Below, one piece after another: positions 1 to 6,856 of a stretch of DNA of 12,298 nt (positions are counted from its first letter, which is position 1; each line of letters opens with the position of its first letter). The notes under the pieces are model-generated. The model saw only the letters and a program-made list of their open reading frames with translations. It was not told the origin of the DNA and ran no database searches. Origin of the DNA: an uncultured Dorea sp. (GTDB lineage Bacteria > Bacillota > Clostridia > Lachnospirales > Lachnospiraceae). A program made the translations under genes and the position numbers. The stretch lies in the NCBI GenBank assembly GCA_910589275.1, contig CAJUTH010000063.1:1-12298 (forward strand). The letters run 5' to 3'.

Positions 1-53
1 AGAGCGCCGCCCTGTCACGGCGGAGGTCGAGAGTTCGAGTCTCTTCTGGGTCG
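1..53 (+). tRNA. tRNA-Asp(GTC), 5' end outside window
   Basis: This is the 3' two thirds of a tRNA. The anticodon stem is CCGCC (7-11) with GGCGG (19-23), the loop is CTGTCAC with anticodon GTC at 14-16, and the T arm is GAGAG-TTCGAGT-CTCTT (29-45). The acceptor 3' strand is CTGGGTC (46-52) and the discriminator is G53. The acceptor 5' strand and part of the D arm lie before base 1. No CCA is encoded. It is the first visible member of the tRNA array. Confidence 0.93.
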
Positions 54-69
54 TTGCTTAGGCACTTGC

Positions 70-137
70 CGAGGTATTTTCAAGGCTAGTGTTAAGCTAC
101 AACCTGCTGGTTTAGCGAGGTATTTTCGAGCTTAGCG
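70..137 (+). repeat. direct repeat in the Asp-Val tRNA spacer
   Basis: The 12-nt string CGAGGTATTTTC occurs at 70-81 and again at 116-127. Each copy is followed by a similar 8-mer (AAGGCTAG and GAGCTTAG). The spacer therefore contains a partly decayed direct repeat with a 46-bp period. No tRNA cloverleaf or ORF is visible here, and function is unknown. Confidence 0.55.
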
Positions 138-155
138 GCATGGTTGTTTCATTAT

Positions 156-228
156 GGGATCTTAGCTCAGCTGGGAGAGCATCTGCCTTACAAGCAGAGG
201 GTCACAGGTTCGAGCCCTGTAGGTCCCA
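156..228 (+). tRNA. tRNA-Val(TAC)
   Basis: A full cloverleaf can be drawn. The acceptor GGGATCT (156-162) pairs with AGGTCCC (221-227), with discriminator A228. The D arm contains AGCTCAGCTGGGAGAGC. The anticodon stem TCTGC/GCAGA encloses CTTACAA, giving anticodon TAC (189-191). The T arm carries the TTCGAGC loop. CCA is not encoded. Confidence 0.96.
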
Positions 229-231
229 TAT

Positions 232-313
232 GGATGGGTTCCCGAGTGGCCAAAGGGGGCAGACTGTAAATCTGTTGCAAGTTGCTTCGGTGGTTCGAAT
301 CCACCTCCATCCA
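232..313 (+). tRNA. tRNA-Tyr(GTA)
   Basis: This is a class II tRNA of 82 nt with a long variable arm. The acceptor GGATGGG (232-238) pairs with TCCATCC (306-312), with discriminator A313. The anticodon stem GCAGA/TCTGT encloses CTGTAAA, giving anticodon GTA. The T arm is GGTGG-TTCGAAT-CCACC. It starts only four bases after tRNA-Val, consistent with one co-transcribed array. Confidence 0.95.
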
Positions 314-344
314 TTTAAGCCGATACAAACGGTCGGTGAGAGAT

Positions 345-427
345 GCCGATGTGGCTCAATTCTTTAAGATTGACAAAGTCAATCGCAGGCAGAGCGCTGA
401 TTACAAATCAGTTGCACGGTGAAACTT
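345..427 (+). pseudogene. degenerate tRNA-Thr-like copy 1
   Basis: It opens with the same 17 bases as the true tRNA-Thr gene (345-361 against 511-527). Then come a 26-nt insertion in the D loop, GGCAGAGC, an anticodon-arm-like GCTGATTACAAATCAG (396-411), and sequence with no recognisable T arm. The insertion contains the hairpin GATTGAC-AAA-GTCAATC (368-384). The 7-nt loop TTACAAA is the exact reverse complement of the real tRNA-Thr loop TTTGTAA. Without a T arm or matching acceptor strand it should not be charged normally. It could be decayed tRNA or a separate small RNA. A shorter remnant of the same unit's 3' end may lie at 319-344. Confidence 0.6.
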
Positions 428-510
428 ATCGATATGGCTCAATTCTTTAAGATTGATGAAGTCAATCGCAGGCAGAGTGCTGATTACAAATCAGTTGCTC
501 GACGGAATTT
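428..510 (+). pseudogene. degenerate tRNA-Thr-like copy 2
   Basis: It is a tandem copy of the preceding 83-bp unit, differing at roughly eleven positions. It keeps the D-loop insertion and its hairpin (451-467, where one C-to-T change still allows a G-U pair), and the reversed anticodon arm GCTGATTACAAATCAG (479-494). The differences cluster at both ends, while the hairpin and reversed loop are conserved. The true tRNA-Thr starts exactly 83 bp after this copy. No T arm is present. Confidence 0.6.
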
Positions 511-583
511 GCCGATGTGGCTCAATTGGCAGAGCAGCTGATTTGTAATCAGCAGGTTATCGGTTCGAGTCCGATCATCGGCT
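511..583 (+). tRNA. tRNA-Thr(TGT)
   Basis: A complete cloverleaf is present. The acceptor GCCGATG (511-517) pairs with CATCGGC (576-582), with discriminator T583. The anticodon stem GCTGA/TCAGC encloses TTTGTAA, giving anticodon TGT (544-546). The T arm is ATCGG-TTCGAGT-CCGAT. It appears to be the intact parent of the two degenerate copies upstream. Confidence 0.95.
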
Positions 584-616
584 TTGTCTTGGAAACAAGA
601 TATAATAAAATATTGC

Positions 617-690
<74 letters not shown>

Positions 691-695
691 TTAAT

Positions 696-768
<73 letters not shown>

Positions 769-807
769 TTTTCTTTTATTATAAAAATGATTAGCTGTAT
801 GAAATAA

Positions 808-880
808 GGGCGTGTAGCTCAGGTGGTAGAGCACTTGACTTTTAATCAAGTTGTCCGGGGTTCGAATCCCCGCACGCTCA
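808..880 (+). tRNA. tRNA-Lys(TTT)
   Basis: The acceptor GGGCGTG (808-814) pairs with CACGCTC (873-879), with discriminator A880. The anticodon stem CTTGA/TCAAG encloses CTTTTAA, giving anticodon TTT. The T arm is CGGGG-TTCGAAT-CCCCG. It is the last tRNA before the terminator hairpin. Confidence 0.96.
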
Positions 881-889
881 GGCGTAGAA

Positions 890-930
890 ATAACCCGAAA
901 AGCCTTAGTTTTAGAGGCTTTTCGGGTTAT
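890..930 (+). terminator. terminator hairpin closing the tRNA array
   Basis: ATAACCCGAAAAGCC (890-904) is perfectly complementary to 916-930, leaving an 11-nt loop. Its inner part is the common AAAAGCC/GGCTTTT terminator form. The tail after the stem is only moderately T-rich. Its place just after the last tRNA supports termination of the array. It may also stop minus-strand transcription coming from the Abi gene. Confidence 0.75.
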
Positions 931-1053
931 TTACATTGTAACCAAATATGTACTGGAAAGGCTTGTTTTTTGGAGATGATACAAAATTTTTGTGGAAAAG
1001 GGTATCACTCTCGGGGATATCTAAAACCGTTCCCGCCTACGCAAGGACGATTT

Positions 1054-1994
1054 TTATTGATTGTTCAGGTTGCGCCGATTGGGAGGAAACCCCATTTCGG
1101 CAAGAACTTCTTCTAGAGTTAATAGCTGAAGATTTTTATCCAATGTTCTTAGGGCGCGGTAAAGTTCTTTGCTCATTCGTTTATAGTCGCTATTGGATAG
1201 TAAACGTTTTAAAGCTATTACACAAGCAAATAGATCTCTTTTTCCTTGCAAATATTCACCATTACTGTTTTGGGGTATTTTTAAATTTTTGTGATAGCTT
1301 GTACTCGCAAGAGGGTTTTTAGTTCTAAAACAATATAATCTATTTCCGTGCGCACAGAAGTTTCTTACAACAGAAATATATAAAAGTGCGTTTTCAAGTT
1401 CATTATCCATCATTTGAAAATGTTTTGAAACGCTTTGTTTTCTGATGGGAGCATTAAACTATAAAATTTACTGATCGTTCCAAGGGTTAATATATTATTG
1501 ATCACCCATAAAGGAATGTACCCATGTTTTTTTAGATAATGTTCTATACTAGGGTCAGATGACCTGCTTGCGGTTTGCCGTTGTATTTCTGCAATGAGAT
1601 TTGTAATTTTAGATTCAGAATTTCGTAAAGCAGAGTTGAAATTCGTATATATTAAATAATTTTTGTGTCCATGTGTTTCAGAAAAATAATAAGAAATAAG
1701 ACTTTTAACATGTGTCTCTACTTCTAAAATATATCTGAAAAAAATATTTCTTAAAACACGGTCAAACTGATAAAGAGCATTAATTTCATGCATAGTAGTT
1801 CCATGGCGGTAGTGTATTTCGCTGCTTTCTGTGTCTAAAAATAATTTATTATAGCCATTGATAAGATTATAGTATCCATTTTTTTCTAAAATTCTTTTCG
1901 CATAATCTCGTTCAGATGAATTAGGAATACTTATGCCGCGAGACTTTAATATATCTACGAGTTCGTCAAGAGTTTTAAAAATCTTTTCTTCCAT
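1054..1994 (-). pseudogene. Abi family (AbiD/AbiF-like, HEPN) gene split by a frame change
   Basis: Abi_2-family proteins are abortive-infection factors with a HEPN-type RNase fold. Two minus-strand frames make up the gene. The N-terminal part (1994-1410, 194 aa) starts MEEKIFKTLDELVDILKSRG, a typical family opening. The C-terminal part (1413-1054, 119 aa) contains RNFCAH, the HEPN RxxxxH motif, as R17 and H22. They overlap by four bases (ATGA at 1413-1410). Joined, they give about 313 aa, a usual family length. One extra A in the run before the ATG would restore a single frame, and the second ATG has no good ribosome binding site, so a one-base deletion is the simplest reading. Translational coupling of two subunits remains possible. 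The start at 1994 is chosen because GGAG lies 7 bases upstream; an earlier ATG at 2066 lies ahead of the likely promoter. The gene is clearly AT-rich against its neighbours, suggesting transfer. Confidence 0.8.
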
Positions 1995-2017
1995 CAGTAA
2001 TCTCCATGAATTAAAAG

Positions 2018-2043
2018 ACCCGGGGCCCGAAGGACACCCGAGT
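2018..2043 (-). promoter_or_regulatory. leader hairpin with U-run before the Abi gene
   Basis: Read on the minus strand, ACTCGGG pairs with CCCGGGT (seven pairs, one a wobble) around a smaller CC-UUCG-GG-like core. TCTTTTAA follows, and the Abi ATG lies 24 nt downstream. This has the form of an intrinsic terminator or attenuator in the 5' leader. It is a GC-rich island inside AT-rich sequence. It lies very close to the predicted transcription start, so it may act instead as a 5' stabilising hairpin. Confidence 0.5.
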
Positions 2044-2055
2044 ACGTTCCAAAAT

Positions 2056-2061
2056 ATTATA
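2056..2061 (-). promoter_or_regulatory. candidate -10 box for the Abi gene
   Basis: The minus strand reads TATAAT here, preceded by TGCA. No good -35 hexamer lies 16-18 bases upstream. Transcription would start a few bases before the leader hairpin. The assignment rests on the consensus -10 and its position only. Confidence 0.4.
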
Positions 2062-2066
2062 TGCAC

Positions 2067-2466
2067 TTTAAAGAAATAAATTCCTTCTAAGTGATTAAAT
2101 CATAACATGTTACATTCTTAATGTCAATCGAATTGAAAAAACTTTTTTCTATGTAAAAATACATATTTTTCAGGTAATCTTTTAAAACCTGTCGATGATC
2201 GGTAGTATAGCAATGTAATAAAAATGAATCAAAGATCTCTGAAAGAACAAAAGTGAATTGACGAAGCTCTTTAAAAAAGATTATTATGTTTTTGTAAAAG
2301 AAACCTCCTTCTATGCGGTGTTTTTACGCAAAGCAGTCACTGTTTCCTGCAGGCAGCCCCTAACCGCAAAGCTGGAAATTTTTTTCTAAAAAATTAAAAT
2401 AACATGAGACAAAACTACTCTCTGAGTTGTTATATAGATGAGTACTCAGGAAGGGAGGTTATCGGA
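2067..2466. other. divergent intergenic region of about 400 bp
   Basis: This AT-rich stretch separates the minus-strand Abi gene from the plus-strand sigma-factor operon. I find no convincing gene in it. It holds the candidate sigma-operon promoter (2258-2287) and an inverted pair, TGCGGT near 2315 and ACCGCA near 2361, of unknown meaning. An in-frame ATG at 2404 could extend the sigma factor upstream, but it lacks a ribosome binding site. Confidence 0.5.
2258..2287 (+). promoter_or_regulatory. candidate sigma-A promoter of the ECF sigma operon
   Basis: TTGACG (2258-2263) and TATTAT (2282-2287) are separated by 18 bases, about 180 bp ahead of the sigma-factor ATG. A long leader would result. 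No clear ECF-type GAAC/GTC autoregulatory promoter was identified. Confidence 0.4.
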
Positions 2467-2922
2467 ATGGATATTACGCAAGTTTACAATGACAATAAGA
2501 ATTCCGTCTACCGGCTGGCATTGACCTACCTGCATTCGCAGGAGGAGGCAGAAGACGTCTGCCATGACGTATTTATAAAGATGATGGAGCACAAGATTGC
2601 TCTTTTCCCGGGAAAGGAGCGGGCATGGCTTTTGACTGTAACGGCCAATGAATGCAAGAACCGGCTGAGATTCTGGAACCGTCACAGAAAGGAAGAATTA
2701 TCGGATCGTATCCCTGTGAGGGAGGCGGAATCGCCGGATGTATTAGAAGCAGTTCTGTCATTGTCTGTGAAAGAACGGTCGGTAATCTACCTTTACTACT
2801 ATGAGGGATATACAGCGGAAGAAATTGCCGGGATCTTGAAAATTACCGCTTCGGCAGTCAGATCCCGGATGGAACGGGCCCGGAAGCATTTGAAAAATAA
2901 GCTGGAAGGAGAATTGTCATGA
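2467..2922 (+). CDS. ECF-type RNA polymerase sigma factor
   Basis: This 151-aa protein is a small sigma-70 family member with only regions 2 and 4, as expected for extracytoplasmic-function sigma factors. Region 2 spans about residues 12-75 and includes EEAEDVCHDVFIKMM (core-polymerase binding) and ERAWLLTVTANECKNRLR (-10 recognition). Region 4 spans about 95-147 and ends in a helix-turn-helix, YTAEEIAGILKITASAVRSR, for -35 recognition. The start at 2467 is chosen over 2404 because GGGAGG lies 8 bases upstream and family members begin close to this point. Its stop overlaps the start of the next gene (ATGA), so it is translationally coupled to a membrane protein that is probably its regulator. 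Confidence 0.92.
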   Translation: MDITQVYNDNKNSVYRLALTYLHSQEEAEDVCHDVFIKMMEHKIALFPGKERAWLLTVTANECKNRLRFWNRHRKEELSDRIPVREAESPDVLEAVLSLSVKERSVIYLYYYEGYTAEEIAGILKITASAVRSRMERARKHLKNKLEGELS

Positions 2923-4070
2923 TGGATAAATATAGGAAGAGATATCGTGAGCAGATGGACCAGGTAAGATTATCTGATGAAGCGGATCAGGCAATTTTGG
3001 AGGATATTTTGAAGGCTGATATCCGGAAAAGAGCGACCTATGGGAAAGGGGCAAGAAGGACGGTAAGCGCAGCCATGGCTGCGGCGGCGTTTGTAATGGC
3101 TTCCTCTATTACCGTATTTGCAGGCGTTATAATCCACAAAATGATCATTGAGTCGAAGAAAGAAGAGTCGTATCTGGAGGGAATCGGGACGGTAAATGTG
3201 GGAGAATCTTATTATTATGATTTTCTGGCGGACGGTTCCGGTGGACTCTACGCCCTCACGGATAATGATTATGAGGGTTCCCTGACGGATCATCAGGCGA
3301 TCGCGTGGAAAAGCACGGACAAAGGGGATACATGGGAAGAAGTTTTGGTCCTGCCGGATGAACTGGAGGGGGAAACCGCTCTGTATGCCGGTGCTCTCAG
3401 AGAGGGTGAATCCGGACTTGAGGCGGTGGTACTTGTGGAGGAAAGGGATGACAAAGCAGAGTACGGATACGTCAACCGGGTATATCAGGTGGCGGAAGAT
3501 TCCTATACAGAGTATGACATGGAAGAGGTATATGCGCAGTTAGGAGATCAGGACGCCCTGTGGAACATGAGCTATGTGAACGGCCACATCCTTGCATTGT
3601 TTGGGACTAAGGACTGCCTGCTGTATGATACGGATACGCAGAAAATAGTAAAACGGCTGCCGTATAACGCGGCGACAGAAGGGTGGCTGAAAGCCGGAGA
3701 TCAGTTCCTGCTGTACGGCGATGGGATTTACAGTTGTATTGATGCAGAAACCCTTAAAGAGCGGGAGCCGGAAGAAGGGCTGGAAGAATTTGTCCGGCTC
3801 ATGTATGAGAAAAATACAGACGGCGTTCTGCCTCCCATGGATGTCTGGAACGATACGGTGGTATCGGTAACAAGATCCGGCATTTACGAGTATCGGGACG
3901 GAGAAACCACACAGATCCGGAGGCTTTCAACTGCCGTAACAAAAGGCTATGCATTGAACGGCGTGCTGCCGATGTGCAAGACGCGGGACGGTGAGTATTA
4001 TGTATGCACAGGCGGCGATGCTGGAATGAATTTGTGGCATATTACCGGCGATAAGGAAGAACTGAAGTAG
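2919..4070 (+). CDS. single-pass membrane protein, probable anti-sigma partner with extracytoplasmic Asp-box domain
   Basis: This 383-aa protein overlaps the sigma gene by four bases and has AGGAG 7 bases before its ATG. Residues 1-48 form a charged cytoplasmic segment (KYRKRYREQMDQVRLSDEAD). Residues 49-75 form one transmembrane helix. The remaining 300 or so residues should be outside the cell. At 132-139 it has STDKGDTW, matching the SxDxGxTW Asp-box of sialidase-type beta-propellers, and further aromatic/acidic stretches are compatible with propeller blades. Known ECF systems place an anti-sigma factor in exactly this position. The short N-terminal segment lacks a recognisable zinc anti-sigma motif, so the anti-sigma role is inferred from context. 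The ligand is unknown. Confidence 0.75.
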   Translation: MMDKYRKRYREQMDQVRLSDEADQAILEDILKADIRKRATYGKGARRTVSAAMAAAAFVMASSITVFAGVIIHKMIIESKKEESYLEGIGTVNVGESYYYDFLADGSGGLYALTDNDYEGSLTDHQAIAWKSTDKGDTWEEVLVLPDELEGETALYAGALREGESGLEAVVLVEERDDKAEYGYVNRVYQVAEDSYTEYDMEEVYAQLGDQDALWNMSYVNGHILALFGTKDCLLYDTDTQKIVKRLPYNAATEGWLKAGDQFLLYGDGIYSCIDAETLKEREPEEGLEEFVRLMYEKNTDGVLPPMDVWNDTVVSVTRSGIYEYRDGETTQIRRLSTAVTKGYALNGVLPMCKTRDGEYYVCTGGDAGMNLWHITGDKEELK

Positions 4071-4071
4071 A

Positions 4072-4105
4072 CTGCCGAAATATACGCGGAAGCGGATTCT
4101 GGCAG
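4072..4105 (+). promoter_or_regulatory. intercistronic hairpin
   Basis: CTGCCGAAAT (4072-4081) pairs with ATTCTGGCAG (4096-4105) with one A-C mismatch and one G-U pair. It lies between the membrane protein and the lipoprotein gene. No T-run follows, so it may be an RNA processing or stability element rather than a terminator. Confidence 0.35.
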
Positions 4106-4136
4106 CAATTGATGGGAGAATAACAGGAGGTAAGCT

Positions 4137-4856
4137 ATGAGAAAAAAGAGTCGTTTATTATCCATGATTACGATACTGGCTGTGATGGGATGTCTGGCGG
4201 TTTGCGGATGCAGCGGCCAGAGCGCTGGCAGGCGCCCTTCGGAAATGGTCGGGGAGCATATGAAGTTTGGAACGTATCAGGGCGAAGAAATCGAGTGGCG
4301 CGTGATTGACGCTGATGATGACAGCGGAAAGGTGCTGCTGCTCAGCGAATACGGACTGGATGCAAAGCCTTATCATGAAGAATTTTCATTTGATATCAAA
4401 TGGGCGGACTGTACTCTGCGCCAGTGGCTGAATGAGGATTTTTATGAAAATGCGTTTACGAAGGAGGAGCGGGAACAGATCCTGCTGTCAGAGTCGAAAG
4501 GATTTCCCAAGTATAACATGCGCGTTCCGGGGAAGGATTACGGCAGGCTGGAGCGGGAGACGAAAGATTATGTATTCCTGCTCAGCTATACGGAGGTTTA
4601 CCATTATATCAATGATACCCATGGCGATGAGTCGGATCCGAACAGGCTCTGCTATCCCACGGAATATACGAGGGAAAATACAAATGTAAAGATATACAAT
4701 GATGCATGCGGCTGGTGGCTGTGCGCCGGCGGCAGGGGTTATGAGGGAGAAGGGCATACCCCTTGCGCGGTCTCCGTCCATGGTGCGGTTATCATGCAGG
4801 AAAAGGTTGACAGCGATCAGTACGCCGTGCGGCCAGCCATGTGGATCGAATTGTAG
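4137..4856 (+). CDS. DUF6273 domain lipoprotein
   Basis: This 239-aa protein has a lipoprotein signal: basic RKK, a hydrophobic core, and Cys25 in VCGC-SGQ, so it is probably anchored to the outer face of the membrane. From about residue 43 it matches the DUF6273 pattern: MKFGTYQGEEIEWRVID, LLLSEYGLDAKPY, CTLRQWLNEDFYENAF, VFLLSYTEVYHY, WWLCAGG and the terminal AVRPAMWI. The biochemical role of DUF6273 is not known to me; it is common in surface proteins of gut Clostridia. AGGAGGT lies 8 bases before the ATG. It follows the sigma/membrane-protein pair after 66 bp in the same direction. It may be an operon member or a regulated output; this is inference. Confidence 0.85.
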   Translation: MRKKSRLLSMITILAVMGCLAVCGCSGQSAGRRPSEMVGEHMKFGTYQGEEIEWRVIDADDDSGKVLLLSEYGLDAKPYHEEFSFDIKWADCTLRQWLNEDFYENAFTKEEREQILLSESKGFPKYNMRVPGKDYGRLERETKDYVFLLSYTEVYHYINDTHGDESDPNRLCYPTEYTRENTNVKIYNDACGWWLCAGGRGYEGEGHTPCAVSVHGAVIMQEKVDSDQYAVRPAMWIEL

Positions 4857-4869
4857 CAATCATAACAAG

Positions 4870-4920
4870 TACATCGAAAATTAAACAAGCCAAACTGCCG
4901 ATTACTTAATATTCGATGTA
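4870..4920 (+). repeat. imperfect inverted repeat after the lipoprotein gene
   Basis: TACATCGAA-A-ATTAA (4870-4884) is complementary to TTAAT-A-TTCGATGTA (4906-4920): fourteen pairs with one A-A mismatch and a 21-nt loop. No T-run follows. It could be a long RNA hairpin at the 3' end of the operon transcript. Confidence 0.5.
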
Positions 4921-4923
4921 GAA

Positions 4924-4975
4924 GGGTGTCTGTTCTGTCCGGAAGATTTAACGGTAGGAAGCGGGGCAGACACCC
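4924..4975 (+). terminator. second hairpin, possible terminator of the lipoprotein transcript
   Basis: GGGTGTCTG (4924-4932) is perfectly complementary to CAGACACCC (4967-4975). On the plus-strand RNA the stem extends inward by U-G wobble pairs to about 14 pairs (to 4937/4962). Those wobbles would be A-C mismatches in minus-strand RNA, favouring a plus-strand role. A T-rich stretch begins about ten bases later. Convergent genes meet here. Confidence 0.45.
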
Positions 4976-5003
4976 GCTAATAAGTTCTTTATTTTTTGGC
5001 GAA

Positions 5004-6835
5004 TTAGATAGCTTTGAAATATTCGCAAAGTTCTTCTCTGGTTTTCAGCATCTTCACTTCTTCTACCCGGCAGAGCCTGTCGCTGTGAAAGATATGGTTC
5101 AGGCGGAAGAGAAGGGAGATATCTGCTTTCTTTAGCGAACCAAGAATGATGGTTCTTATCTTATGTGATTTCCATTTGATCCGATGCTCGAGGGTCATGA
5201 CGGACAGCTTGGTTTCCCTCGTGATATCGGGAAAATATAAGAATAGGATCCCCGGCCTTGTGGCGGCTGAGATCAGGGCTTCCTTTTTCAGCAGAGCCTG
5301 TAGCTGCAGCTCGTCTGCGATGCCGTCCCGGATAAAATCCTGTGCCAGCGTTTCAATAATGTCGAAGGGCTTGTCAAACCGCTCCTTTTCGTGCCAGTAG
5401 GCGTTTGCCAGCAATTCGTAAAGCGTATAGCTGCTCTGGGGATAGAAAAACTCCGTGCGCTTCTGGGTAATATACGCAGACAGGGTTAAATAATCTTCCG
5501 GCAGCAGGGGGCTGCTGATGCGGACCATGTCGCAGGCGGCGTTGGTGGCGATATTTTTCTGTACAGTCGTAAGGACTAAGTCTACGCTGCTAAAATCGTA
5601 GAAGTGCTGTGCGTTGATGGGCAGCAGGGCAACGATATTCAGATATTTATCAAAAGCGCCCAGCACCTGTCGTTTTAACATCCAGTATGCGGCCGGGTTC
5701 AGATGGCAACACACGGCCGTCCGGATTTTGCGCTCCGGGTGGGTGTCAAACAAAAATTCCAGAGCGCCGGCCAGCATACAGGCCAGATACTGCAGTTCCG
5801 AGCGGGTAATGTACCGCCCCAGATAGCGGAGGGCGACATCCTGAAACAGGTAGGCGATCTCTACTTCGTCCAAGAGCTGCTCATGAATGCTGTCTGTATT
5901 TTTCTGAGCGTTATAAAAGCGGTCGTCTATCTTCAAATCCCGGATAAAAAGCAGAAGCGTGATGTAGAAGTCGTCGTCGCCTGAAAAATCAATGCTGAAC
6001 CGTTTCTTGATTTCCTGCAGATATACGTGGGCGATCTCGATGGTGTCCGGCTCGAAAAAATTCTTGGGGTTCTTCGAATCCAGATCCTCCAGAGCCACGA
6101 TGCTGCTGGAAGAAATCTGCCGGTAGATCTGAAACCGTTCACTGGCGGGAAACGAACATTCAAAATGTTCTTCTAACACGAGGAACAGGTCTTCGGTTAC
6201 CGCAAAGGCTTTCTGATCCGTAATCTTAATTTCTGGCTGGGGCGGAAGATAATGTCCGTCAAGGATGCGGTGGTACATGATCGCAATTTCCAGATTCAGG
6301 GCGACCAGCGTGGGATCGTCCAGCACGATATTATACTGTTTCAAATGAACCGGCAGGCTTTTCATAATATAGCTTAGATTTTCCTGATCGAGGAAATTAT
6401 ATCCATAATATGCATTTCCGCGGGTCTGGTAATTCCAGTCATTGTGGAACAGGAGCAAAAGAAGCCGTCGGATTTTAAATTCGTCCCGCTCAAAGCTTAA
6501 GAAATCCTTGGAATAATTCAGCGTAATATAGGGCTCGGCAAGCATATACTGCATCTTTAACTGATGGATATCATGCTCTAAGGTGGTATGGCTGACAAAG
6601 ACTTCGTCCTCCAGATCATATCCTCTGCCGTAAAATAGTACCCCTTGCTTCTAACCGAATGGATTTCTGCATGAAACGGACGGATGTTCCGGTTGATTTC
6701 CGTAACATCCGTGCGGATAGTGCGCGGAGACACCTGAAGCTGTTTTGTCAGTTCCTGACCGGTGATCAGGGTATGGTGGTTTTGCATGATATGCGGCAGT
6801 TTCCGCTGCCGTAAGGTTAAGTTTAGTGATTTCAT
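5004..6835 (-). pseudogene. BglG/Mga-type PTS-linked transcription regulator, frameshifted
   Basis: Two minus-strand frames together encode a regulator of about 610 aa. The first frame (6835-6578) has an N-terminal helix-turn-helix, TGQELTKQLQVSPRTIRTDV, and runs to SVRSKGYYF, typical of the BglG/LicR/Mga DNA-binding region. The second frame is open from about 6650 and reads EDEVFVSHTTLEHDIHQ before the first ATG at 6554. It then covers PRD-like helices (about residues 10-270 from that ATG), an EIIB-like region (about 277-360, VCCHLNPAAY and DLVLTTVQ) and an EIIA-like C-terminus (about 375-516). The frame change falls within 6578-6650 and equals a net loss of one base. The EIIA phosphohistidine region reads GILFLYFPD, with no obvious IPH motif. 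The start at 6835 has AGGAG 10 bases upstream. It probably regulated the adjacent sugar genes. A sequencing error is the alternative explanation for the shift. Confidence 0.8.
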
Positions 6836-6856
6836 CTTGTAATAGCTCCTGTGATG

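Noticed and set aside
345..510. CRISPR array or functional Cys tRNAs (loop reading ACA)
   Set aside because: There are only two units, contiguous without spacers, and clearly tRNA-derived; no T arm or acceptor pairing supports a working tRNA.
948..1322. Plus-strand ORF of 124 codons
   Set aside because: It is antisense to the Abi C-terminal region, which has a clear HEPN motif; this frame has no recognisable family features or ribosome binding site.
2290..2390. ECF autoregulatory promoter starting at GAAACC
   Set aside because: No convincing matching -10 motif at the right distance; the evidence is too weak to list.
2404..2466. Upstream extension of the sigma factor to the ATG at 2404
   Set aside because: There is no ribosome binding site there, whereas 2467 has a strong one at proper spacing and matches the family's usual N-terminus.
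5703..5984. Plus-strand ORFs opposite the PTS-linked regulator
   Set aside because: They are shadows of the coherent minus-strand protein.
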